The notes below the pieces were generated by a model, which searched no databases, was not told the DNA's origin, and saw only the letters and a program-made list of their open reading frames with translations. DNA of 64,000 bases, taken from positions 409,960 to 473,959 of the forward strand of contig CAJNDS010002298.1 in NCBI GenBank assembly GCA_905221605.1, given 5' to 3'. Shown here piece after piece: positions 1 through 11,600 of the stretch. Both the position numbers and the translations under genes were made by a program. This DNA is from Symbiodinium natans (taxonomy: Eukaryota > Sar > Dinophyceae > Suessiales > Symbiodiniaceae). Numbering within the stretch: position 1 is the stretch's first letter; every line of letters starts with the position of its first letter.

Positions 1-540
1 TCAGGGGGGCTCAGGGTAATCTTAGACTTCTTGCAAGTTCCGGCCTTGTCGGTGGAAATTGAGGCGTAGATTCGAACTGCAAGTCTGGACCATCCTGAGC
101 CATCGAGTGTAGGATTTAGGGTTTGGGGGTTTAGGGTTTGGGGAGTTTCAATTGTTTTCCGGAGCCTGCCGCGTTTGGATTGGCTGGGTGCGCCCGCAAC
201 AGGAGACCTTGACAAAGCAGGAGCCATGGCTGAAGGGCATCTTGGAAGCGCTCGAAAGCTTCAAGGACTGAGGGTATCGTCGTCCTATGCGTCATTCTGC
301 ACGTGAGAACTCAATGAATCAGTGATGCGAACAGGATGTTGTGCAGATGGACCCCGAGGCTGCTGGGAGCTAGAGAGGTCGTAGCTTAAGCGTGGACTCG
401 GCCATGATGCATCTGCAAATGACATCAAAGGACTACACACTACTCCGCTTGGATAGGCAGCGGCCAACCGGCTGCAGGCAGAACCTCAACCGCCTGCGAC
501 CGTCAAAAGCATGATTGAAGAGCGAAAAGAGCTGTCTCCT
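1..540. other. Unresolved sequence upstream of first recognised dynein exon
   Basis: No conserved domain was recognised here. A short degenerate telomere-like run (TTTAGGG and TTTGGGG variants) lies at about 110-158. A reading of about 30 residues at roughly 435-535 (it includes [15 protein letters not shown]) could be a further dynein tail exon, but its junction to the next exon was not resolved. Since only a short part of the dynein tail is present in the window, more exons are expected upstream of position 1. Confidence 0.4.
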
Positions 541-763
541 CAGATTTTCAGAAAGCCGAGATGGGCCCAGCTCGGAGAGTCGGAGAGCTTGTCGCCTCTG
601 ACCCCTTGGCGCATGTGAGGCGTATTCGACAAATTCAAGAGTCCATTCCCGATGACAAGGCCTTTCTTGTCGCATCTCGTCCAAAGTTCATCCCTCCTGC
701 TGACAGGAGTCCATCGGAGTTGGCTTCTATCGCTTGGAGCCCGGCCTGTTCATGCGTGGCTGT

Positions 764-800
<37 letters not shown>

Positions 801-2670
801 TGTGTTGAGTGACTTGCTTTGCGAGACTCGCAGGCATAGAGTCGGGGTCCATCCGCAACCAGCTCATCGACAAGCTGGAGCAGCCGTGGGCTCAGTGGTG
901 TAGTGTGGAGATGTTGAGACGCGACCGGGTTCCCGTTGCTGCCACGTCTGACGCCCGTCCGAACAAATTCCTGCCGGAAAGGTCAGTGCAGCTACTGATG
1001 AAGTCTCTCGCAGACACGCTGGAGGTCAACATTCACGAGGTGAGAGACATGTAATTTGACTTGCAGCCCACTCTGTTTGCTTCTTTGCGACACAGGCCAC
1101 AGCTGCGTTCGAGGGCATTTTCGCCAAGTTGCAGACGCAGGCCTCAAAGCCTCCTTGCTCCGGGCCCCATAGACCCCTTGCACGTGTCACGGACCATGGA
1201 GGTCTCAACGATCGAGGAGTGCTCGGACATGAAGGACACGGGCTCAGAAACATGAAGTCTGTTCCTTGAGTTGTAAACAGACACCCTCCTCATTCGTAAC
1301 GCATGGTGACGCACATGGTCGACTCGCCACAAGTGCTGGCTGACTGCTGTGCAGGACTTCCTGAAGTCCATCCCGAGTGAGCTCGCCAAGCTGGCAGGGG
1401 CCGTCAACGAAGCCATCGGATTGACAGACTTGGTCCTCGCCCCGGGATCTTCTAGTACATTCTATTACCCATCTCTGAGGGAGAAGTTGATAGTTGTTGT
1501 GGCGTGTTTAGGTGGTTTATGTTTCGTTATGGTGATGCTGGAGTATCCTAGGTTGAGGATCTCCGCTACGAGCTGCCAGCTGAAACGCTGGAAGCGCGCT
1601 GGGAGATGCCGGGGAGCCTGGAGGGCTTGGCGTGTCCCTTGCCGCATCGTTGGCGCATGTGGCGCCTTTTCTACTGGGGTTCAGGTTTGGCTCCTCCGGG
1701 CTTGTGAAGTCCAGGGCGGCCAAATGTCTGGAGTGCGCCCGGACACGGCTGGCCTGAGGCACACTAGGGCGTGGCTCCAGCGTGTGCCGTTGTCAGGTAC
1801 CTGAACAACAAGCACGACGAGTTCCTGCAAGGTCAGGAATCCGAGCAGAAGGCCGGCTGGACCTGCAAACAGATGAAGGGCCGTCCGATGGACCACCAGA
1901 CAATGCCAGGAGTTTGAGTCTCGGCTGGTGCGCCTGGAGGAGGCGGGCGCAAGCAGCCGTTGTGAACATTTCGTGAACCATGGGCCATCGTGGGCCCTGG
2001 CACAATTTGGCACATGACACAACTACACAACTCTGGCGCAGGTCATTGAAAACTTCTCCCAGTACAAGGACCTCGGCCAAGTCCGGGAGGTCGCTGAAAA
2101 GGTGGGGGCACCTTGTGATGCGTTCCTGATGCCATGAAGATGCCTCAATAAGGCTTTTGCTGGGCTTTTGCCGACTTTGACTGTAGTGTTAACATTGTCG
2201 CAGGTTCGGACGACGTCCGAGGAGATCAAGCAGTGCCAGGATTTGGTTCGCTTGTTCAACTCCCGCGAGGCAGCATGCTCTGTGCGCATGCGCCCATATG
2301 TGCCCATAGGTGTCCTGCCGTCAGTTGGTTTGCTGTGTTGCCACGATGCCATGGGGCAGGTGCTGTTTGACAGGGCATGGGCCTCAACTGGTGCTCAGTT
2401 TGGGGCGGCATAGTGCTGCGACGTCACGGAGCCTTTGCCTTTGCCTTGGCCAAGGACCAGACGGACTATTCAAACCTCAACACAATGATCAAAACCTTCG
2501 AGCCGTACAACAACCTCTGGAAAACGGCCGGAGATTGGGTCAACAACAAGGAGGTCCAAACCACCCACGGGCCCAGACCCATGAACTCAGAAAGGTGGTG
2601 CTCCTGAAAGCAGGCGTGGCTGCGTGGCCCCTTCGACGAGATTGACCCTCGTTACTGTGAAAACGAGGCT
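541..2670 (+). CDS. Dynein heavy chain: tail-to-linker exons
   Basis: These are small exons coding for the last part of the tail. The reading at 552-710 includes [17 protein letters not shown]. Other likely exons lie near 840-1050, 1345-1430, 1795-1860, 2040-2100 and 2205-2270. The best supported pair is 2455-2553 ([20 protein letters not shown]) and 2614-2667 ([17 protein letters not shown]). They join across a GT-AG intron at 2554-2613 and rebuild the family pattern of a Trp-rich helix followed by G-P-F-x-E-I-D-P. Family tails are much longer than this, so most of the tail lies upstream. A GT microsatellite (765-801) sits in one intron. Individual exon borders before 2450 are uncertain. Confidence 0.75.
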
Positions 2671-5600
2671 GGATCTTTCACTGCAGTCGCTAGAGTTTTC
2701 TTCATCCTGAAGATTCCATGGTGGCCGCCGGGGTGCCTCGACAGGTGACGAATGGTATCCGACTGCTATTCAAAACCATTCGCACCCTGAAAGAAAATGA
2801 GGAAACCAAGGCGGGGCGAGTTGCAGCATTGTCAGGTTATTGACGGTGTGTTGCCATGCTCACCTCTGCACCAGTCCATTTGCGGCATCGCCGAGCAGAT
2901 TAAGCTAGAGCTGGAAGAGCCGGCGCCTGAAGCACACCAGCAATGGAAGACTCTGACGGTCTCGGGAGAGGAAGTGCAGCTGCTTAGCAGGCGTAGCAAT
3001 GCTCGCTGCAGGTTCAAGCCGAACTTGCCACTGGTGACCGGTCTACGCAATGAGGGCATGCGGCAACGACATTGGGCCAGCTAATGCACGCTTGCAGAAA
3101 GTTCGCGTTGTGTGACCGTTCTCATTGTGGGGGGTTTGCAACCTTTACAGCTGCCGTGATGTGGAGTGCTCTCATGCATTCTGCCTGCCAGGAGCAGATC
3201 TCGGATAAGCTGCTTGCTGAGCCAGCTACATCTGCCAGTGCAGCCTGCTGTCTGGGTTGCCCATGCTTTTGCACAGATAAACTCATGCAACAGGTTCTCA
3301 GGTTCTCTCGCCCAGGTCGTCCGTGCAGGTGGGGCCAGGCATGGAGGGCGGCTTCACGCTGCAGAGGCACGGCCTGCTTTGCAAGCTCTCAGAGTTGACC
3401 CGCACGCAGCTCGCACATGTACAACGTCCCAAGTAAGCCTGCACCCGAAGCAAGACCAGCCCAGGATGTTGGACCTTGGCCTCCTAAACTTCGCCAACGA
3501 GGCTTTCGGAACTCTCGTGCGAACTTTCGCCTTCTCCGAGCCATCTGATGCCATTTGCTCCGTTTCCACAGGTGGCCGAAGTGGGGGACCGCGCCGGCAA
3601 AGAGTATGGCTTGGAAAAGACTCTGAACAAGATGAAGGCCGCAAGCATCTGCACATATCTGCACACTAAGCCTGCACGAAGCCTGCCTTCCCGGAGCCAC
3701 ATGTCTATTGCGTGGACTTTTTGTGAGGCGGACTGGGAGCCTCTCCAGTTTGACCTCTCGGAGAAGTACCGGCCTGCTCCCGACAAGACGCCGTCATCAT
3801 GTGTTTGTACAGACCTCGGCGGTGTTAAGGAAGACGGGCACATATGTCCTCAAGGGAGACGGGGAGGCCCTGCGTGTGGGTCGCAAATCCTGGGCCCATA
3901 ATCAGGGAGTTTCTCGGCGCCTGGCGCCTTTTGCAGGCCATGGTTCTTCTGGACGAGCACATCGTAACGACGCAGGCGAGGGCTGTCACGTTTTGCGACG
4001 TGGCAGATCAGTTGAACTCTCAATGGCACCAAATGCGCCTCTACCTTCAGGCGATGATGTTCTCCACTTTCAAGGGTCCCTTCGAAGAGGACATTGATGA
4101 GTCGCGGGCTTACTATCGGTGTGGATGAACGTGGCGGAATTTCAGAGGCGCAGAGAAGTTGCACTTGCCAAAGGTGGAATACCCGTCTCATGCGGGTGTC
4201 CGAAACTCTCGAGGAATGGTCGCACCAGCCGTTTTTCTCGAAGCCTCCAGTTACAACTTTCCAGTGGATCTCCTGGTGATCTGCAAAAACCCGCTGGGCC
4301 AGGCTCAAGTGCCAGAAGGCTTGGATGTACCTCCAGCCCATCTTCGACTCTGACGCTGCTTGGCTGCATGAACGATGCGCAGTTTTTTGTGTGCTGCAAA
4401 ACGCAATGCGGTTTCAGGACATCATGCGACAGCTTCCGACCGAAGGCCTTTTTTTTGGGTTTTATTTACATTCCATCTAACTACCCCCCAAAGGTCGGAG
4501 TTACCATCAGCGATCAGAGTGCAACACTGCACTTTGGAGGCAAGCGCTTCAAGCACGTTGATGCAACCTGGCGCCAGGACTTGTGCAGACTTCCTGCTTT
4601 CTGTGAGCCCAGTAGCTGCCCTGCCGACTTCCGAAACCTACCCCGAATCTTTCCAGGAGATGATCAACACGCGGGAAAATCCCAAGATCATCGACATTTG
4701 CGCCACAGAGGGTCTGCTGGAGAAGTGGCGTGAGTGCAACGCGGGGCAGCCGAGCTTGTCTTGGGATGACAAAAGTAGCCAGTGCGAAGCCGAACTCCGC
4801 AGAGCATCAGCGTGCATGAGCTGACATTAGCTGGCATGTGCCAGATTACGTTGGACATGGTGCAGAAAGGCTTGGAGGCCACTGCGGGTGACAGGAATGT
4901 CCGGTAGACCGGTAGAGTTGTTACATAGTTCTTGCCAGGACTACTTGGAAACCAAGCGGTGAATGCCTCAAACGCTGCTGTTGATGATTGTCTTCTCGCG
5001 GTGCGGTTTCTAATTCGCGGTAAATGTTACCGTAGCATACCGTGATGACGTGCATATGTGCTTCCGTGGAGCTCGAGGGGTCGTTTGGCAACTGGAGCCC
5101 CATGTTCCTAAGGAACGGATTCGCGCGGTTCTACTTCCTTTCCAACGACGAGCTCCTCGAGATCCTGTCGCAGACGAAGGCCAAAGTGCCACACTGTGCC
5201 GCAGTACGCCTGATTTTGCTGACTCTTTGTGGCATCTGTTGACTGGCCGCTTTTGCCATTTGGCCAGGACCCAACTAGGGTGCAGCCCTTCCTGTCGAAG
5301 GTCTTCGAGGCCATGTCCAAAGCACGGGTCTCAGGCATCCGAGCTTTTGCGGAGGCAACGCAGTCGGAGTATTTTTTCGCATGTTCCGTGGGTCGGTGCT
5401 CCACTCGCTTCTATCTTTCGTTTTTTTTTTTTTTTTGTTGCCTCTGCTGTGCAAATCTTGTTCTCAAAGCCGCACACATGTTTCTGTGTCTTTGTAACCG
5501 GCTTTGGGCTTCCCCATGGTCCGCCCCCCACCACCCCTGTGGTCCCCGCTGTTTAGGGTTAGGGGTTTGAGGGTTTAGGGGTTTGGGGGGTTTTGGGGTT

Positions 5601-8600
5601 TAGGATTTTAGGGTTTGAGGCTTAGGGTTTTCAAGGTTTTGTGGGTTTTGCCTAGGGCTCTTCAGGGTTTAAGGCTTCAGGGTTTGTTTCGGGTTGCAGG
5701 TTTTAGGGCCTGGGGTTTTAGGAGTTTGGGGTGTCAGGGTGTTCGGCTTTTGGGGTTTAGGGCTTTGTTGTTTGTTTAGGGTTTAGGGTTTAGGGTTTTA
5801 AGGGTTTGGAGGGCCCAGGGTTCAGGGTTTAGGGTTTAGGGATTGCGTTCGGGTTTTGGGTTTAGGGGTGGGGTGCGGGTTGGGGGGACGTGGCTTCGGG
5901 AAGTTCGCTTCTAGGCTAAAATGTGCTAAAATGCCATGGGGACGGGGGGGGGGTACTGCGCGACACAGCACCATACATGATTCCGGTGCGGCGGGCCCTC
6001 CCCCCCCCCAATGGTTCCACCCACGCAAGACCCACAAAGCTTGAAAACTCTCTACCCTAAGCTTCGAAACCCTAAGCCCTAAACCCTAAACCTTATAAAC
6101 CTCAAATTCTAAACCTCATCCCAACGACAGGGGGGACCACCGGCGGGGGTATCCCTTACCTTGGGCCGGGGGGGGTGGAGGTGGCGGAGACTGGGCGACA
6201 CTGCACCATATGTTGGGTGTCCAGGGTTTCGTCGGATTTGGGCGGGTTTTTGGGTTCTGGCCTTGGGTTGTTAAAGTTTTGGGTCCAGTTTTTGGGTTTT
6301 ACAGGTTTTAGGACTTAGGGTTTGTAACCTTGGTCTGGGGAGGGCTTACGATTCAGGTCTTGGTCCTTGGAGGGTCTATGGCTGTTAAACTGTTAGCGCT
6401 TATGGGCTTTCTGTTATCATGAAAGCTAGCCAAGATAGTCTTGAGTCTTGAATTGTGTTTTGTTTAGCAGTCTCCTTGGACCCCATCTGCTGTCAGGAAT
6501 GGCAGCTTTCTGGTACAGTAGCCCAAATCCTAGGATCATTGTCACTTCTTCTAGAGATCCACAATTCTACGTGAGTTAAAGATAGCTTCAGGATCCGCAG
6601 TCGATACTCACCATGTGCTATGGCCACCTGGTGCGGGTGTAAAATCGTGATTTGTTAGAAACGAACTTAATTGCATTCTCTTCGTACACTCGCCTCATTC
6701 TTACCTTCATCAGCTAGTACACTTTCCTCATTCTCATCACGGCTTCTCCTGCACTCACTTCTAGTAATAAAGGAGCGAACGAAGTGAGTGTGTGAACCCG
6801 TGATCGAATGATACAAGTGAACACATGAACGCAAACAGTGAGCGGGACAATATGATTATTACGGGCGGCCCATGAAAGAGCTATAAATGAGGGCCGCGAT
6901 TACACTATAATTTAGTACGTTGTTTTGGGCACCAAATGAGTCTTTAATGTGCCCCTTTAACACACAGTATTCATATGCGAAAAAACCATATATATTTTTG
7001 ATGTTTAATCGCAAGGAACGAAGAGACGCACGAATCTAATGTTACAATTTGGGCTTTTCTTCGGGGCGCTCTTTGTCTTCTTTTTTATGCGCCCCTTAAA
7101 CACTATTATCTTGTTTGAAGTTTCAAGTAGTCTCAACAGATACAAGTGAATGAAATAACACTTCATCTGTGAATTAGCGAAAGAAAGAAGATAATAGGGG
7201 TGTTCATGACATTCACGCGGAATCATTATTGCAAATGCGAAGTGAACAAATAAGCAAGTAAACGAGCGTAGTAGAGTGCACGCAGTGAATGCGAGAACGA
7301 GCGGAAAGGAACGTGCGTCGTTCATTCATTCACTCCTTATCACCTTTCTTAACCTGTAATATTACTCTTTTTGGTTTTCTCTTCGCGGTGTTGATTTGTA
7401 TTCTCTTCGTTTAGCCCGCGGTTAATACTAATATGAGTACGAAGCTTCCGAGAGTGAGATGGCCTGTCAACACGGTAGTGTTTGATGCGATCTTCATGGT
7501 CTCAAACCGTTGATGCCAACTTCAATGCCGGCAAGGTTGTAGGGTTTGGGACACTTAGGGGTCAGCAGGAAAACTTAGACTACGTACCGTGAAGTGTTGA
7601 GTGTTGAGGTCACATTCACGGCAGACAACGAAATCACGCACATGGCCCGGAGCTCGATGCAGCTGCTTCGGACTCTTCAGCCCGCCCGCGTGATGGCCTC
7701 ATCACTGTGGTGTCAGGTTTCGCCGGAGGCGGAGACTGTTGAGATGGTGTCCCCTGTGGTAACGCACCAGAAGGCCTGAGCATGTACAGCACGTGATTGC
7801 TTTGCACTGGGCTGGTCAAATCTCACTTTGTGGAGGCAGTCGAAGTTTGGATGGGTGACTTGCAAGATGGTATGTGCGGGGCCATCCGCCACTTGATTGC
7901 AGCCCAAAGAGGTAGCCGCACGCTTTCATCTTTGAGTCGAATGCGTGATATGTCTGTGTGATGCGGGTTAGGCAACGCCTTGCAAGTCGGCATTGGTGCT
8001 GGCCTCTGTTGTATGATGTGTGGGCGATGTGTGGACGGTTTCAGGAAAACAAGAGAAGGGCTGTGCCATGTTGTGCTATGTTGTGCCCAGCAAAAGCATC
8101 GAAGAAAACACTTCAGGCACCTATCCAACCATGGAGCGAACCGAGTGGGTGCTGTCAAACGCTGCCCAGATTGTGCTGAACGGCTCGCAGGCCTTGCTAC
8201 ACTTGTTGGGGCGGAAAGTCGGCCGTTGTTGAGCCACGCTGGCTGCAAGGTGTTCTGGACCTCCGAGGTCGAGGATGCGTTCGACTCTGGGACGGTGCCT
8301 GGGCAAAGCAGATCACCCCATGTCCTGCTCTGTGGCGATCGTTTGCTGCCCACACAATCCCACTCGCAGCTCCCGGACTATGCGAAGAAGCTCTCGCAGC
8401 AAATCCTGGATTTGATCATGCTTCTCCGCAAGGGGGCAGCCCTCCTAGACTCTGGATGTCCTTTCAGTGAGCTGCGCCACCCTAGCCCGATGACGTCCTG
8501 CGTCAGGTGACCAAGCTCCAGACCAAAACGATGAATGCGTTGATTGTTATCGATGTGCACGCAAAGGCCTTGTGCAGCGTGCGCAAGCTCGGAGCATGCT

Positions 8601-11600
8601 GTACCAGAAACGCTGCCAGGACGTGATTTGGGGCTTTGTCGAACAAGGCGTGAAAGACAAGGCCGGACACAAATCTACCAATCGATCTACACAACAACCT
8701 GCTTGTGCATGATCTGTTGCGACCTTGAGTCCGTTGAACGAAGGGAGCTTCGCTGAGTTGATAGCTCATGCACCTTGCCGCAATATTGCTTTGCAGTTCT
8801 CGTTCGAGTGGATCTCCCAGCTTCGATACTACTGGGAAGTCGATGATCGACAGCAAGAGAATATGTGGGTCGTGACCCTAGGTTTCTGGCCTTTCCCACT
8901 TTCCCAGAACTCAAGGCCAGCTTTCTCCAGGGGCTTGAGACGCTGAGGTCAAGTGCGTGCAGACATCTTTCCCGTACGGTGTGGACCCCAGCTCTCTACC
9001 CGCACCACCCAGGGGCTGGCTTCCCCATGAGCCGAGGCTACGAGTACCTGGGCAACTCCATGCGCCTGGTCATCACGCCTTTGACCGACATGTGGGGGAA
9101 CCCAAGTTCAGAAATCGTTCCCAGCGCACACCGCAACAGCGGCATCCCTAAAGGTGCTACATCACCTTGATGGGTGCCCAGTCTCTCAGCCTCGGTGGCG
9201 CACCAGCAGGTGTCCCACCCTGTGCGACGTGTTATGGAGCGAAGCTCTCTTTTATCTGACGGTTCCGGTGCTGATGATGGAGGTCCCGCCGGCACTGGCA
9301 AGACCGAGACAACCAAGGACCTGGCCAAGGCGCGGCGGGATGCGACGGGTTCGACGGATGGTGGGATGTGGGCAGTGAAAGGGCGCCTGCAGAGGCCTTG
9401 GCCAAGCAGTGCGTGGTGTTCAACTGCTCTCCAGAGATGGACTACATCATGGTGGGCAAGTTCTTCAAAGGCTCGGAAGTGCTTGTTGCGACAGCACGAC
9501 GATGGCCCAGTCGCCAGGTTTGGCCTTCTCTGGGGCATGGTGCTGCTTCGATGAGTTCAATCGCATCAACATCGAGGTGCAGAGCCAGCGGCAGCGACGC
9601 CAGTGCTGGAGATTATTAAGACCACTGCAAACCTGCAGGGAAATCAGAAGTCAAAACTCCGCATGCTCTGCAGTCTTAACAGCTTCTGATCCTCTACCGT
9701 CATGTGGGATAGGCGAGCATGAGAACTGCGTTGCTGCATGTGTCCTGAAGAACCATGTGCAGGTGCTGTCCGTGATTGCGCAGCAGTTGATGGTCCTGTT
9801 TGGTGTCTGGGTGGACAATGGTGGACATATCAGGTGTATGGTAGGTGTGACGGAGAGATGAGAGAGTCGACTGCTGCCTTGCTCGGCCATCCCAGCCTAG
9901 GCAAGAAAGCCGAGCTGCTCGGCTGAGCCTTGAAAGTGTTGTTTGGCAATGCCTGGAGATGCCTGAAAGTGTCCCATCCACTCAGCTCAAAGTTAAACTA
10001 TACAATCCCCGTGACAGGCTGGGGAGCTACAACGACACCGTCGAGCTGGAGTTCGAGGGCACCCTCATCGACGCAGCCTCAGTCCGTTTCTGCGAGGCCG
10101 GCAGCCTGAGGTCATCGTCGTGTGACGCAGCTGCAGCCGAGGTCATGAAGCCCACGTTCAACGTCTTCATCACAATGAACCCAGGCAAGAATCAAGTGCC
10201 ATCGAGAGTTTGTCAACACGCCTTCAGCGCACACATTATCTCACATTCAATGTGAGTGCTCGCGCAGCAGTTTGCTCGACACCCCATCAAGTTCTCGCTT
10301 CGGCTGTGCCCATAGGCTATGCTGGGCGAGCTGAACTGCCGGACAACCTGGCAGCTCTCTTCCGGCCGGTGGCCGGTCGCCTAGAGAGCACATACCCGAG
10401 TCTCCAAGTATTCCAAGAGCTTCTGAGGCCATGATGGTGCCAGACTACGCGCTCATTGGCGAAATCATGTTCAGTCCTAAGCCGCTGCTATGTTCTAGCC
10501 ATGCAGCTGCCTTCAGACAGGCGGGTTGACCTGCGGGGACGCAGGTTCTATGCCTACGGATTTACGGAGGCAAAGATTCTGGCCAAGAAGATGGCTCTTG
10601 CCTCAGTTGGAAGTTTGGAAATGCAGACCAGGGCAAAAACCTTCTCTGACCAGCTTGTGTTGATGCAAAGGTGACAACATTCACCCTCTCGTCGGAACAG
10701 CTGTCTTCACAGCCAGAACCTCTGCTTCTGGCCCGTTGCCGTAACCTACTGCGACCAAGCCTGAACGGCGCCACGGGAATATCGGATTCGCATTTCAGAG
10801 CCTCAAAGTGGGAAACATGCGGGTCAAATTGGCGGATTGCCGAGGTTCCACTACGATTATGGTATGCGAGCAGTGAAGAGTACTATTGAGATGTGTGGCA
10901 AGCTGAAGCGCGAGGCGAGGGTGTCGAGATGTTTCGAGCCTTTACAGTCCTCCTCTTCAGGTTGCGGAAGCCTCTGGCTCCAGGGATTTCGGTTCTGGAA
11001 GTTTCGGAAGCCATCGGAAAGCCTGCTTTGGTGCTTACTTTGCTGGCCTTGTGGTAGCGCTGCCAGAAATTCAGAAAAGGTGGGTGACCAGCTGCCCGAA
11101 GACCAAATCACGCTTCGCGCGCTGCGGGACGTCAACGTGCCGAAGTTCCTGAAGGACAATCCACCACCGAGTGGTGCCACCCGCATTCACCGGCTGTATG
11201 TTATGCTTCAGAATTGAAACGGCCCACCTACAAACGGCCCTAAAAATCTGCCTGGCGTTGTGAGAAATGTTGCTGTTCTGCACTTTGCAGGATGACTTGC
11301 CCCTGTTCGAGCCAGCGGCTCAGTGACTAGCAAGACCAATGCGGCCGACGTTCACAGAGCGGCACCATCAGGAACATCATCTCCGACCTCTTTCCAACCA
11401 CAGAGAGGCCGGTGGTGGAGTACGGCAACCTGACGCCCGTCATGGAAGCGTGCGGCAAGGCATCTTGTTCTTTTCTTCCTTTTGCAAATGTTTGATGGTT
11501 GTTTTGCACGGCCTTGCTTCGGCCGTTCCCCTCTACCTCTACCAGTGTCATCCTTGTTCCGGATGCAGGAGCAGAATCTGCAGCTCACCGACAATTTCGT

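Larger units (their letters stand above)
5328..7608 (+). other. 2.28 kb intron of the dynein gene with telomere-like repeats
   Basis: The exon before it ends in FEAMSKAR and the next begins [13 protein letters not shown]. Joined, they give the usual uninterrupted linker sequence, so the whole stretch is intron (GT donor at 5328, AG at 7607-7608). It contains a poly-T run at about 5420-5436, a degenerate TTTAGGG array at about 5546-5870, the complementary CCCTAAA orientation at about 6045-6115, and an AT-rich island at about 6400-7580. ORFs in it show no recognisable protein. Confidence 0.8.
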
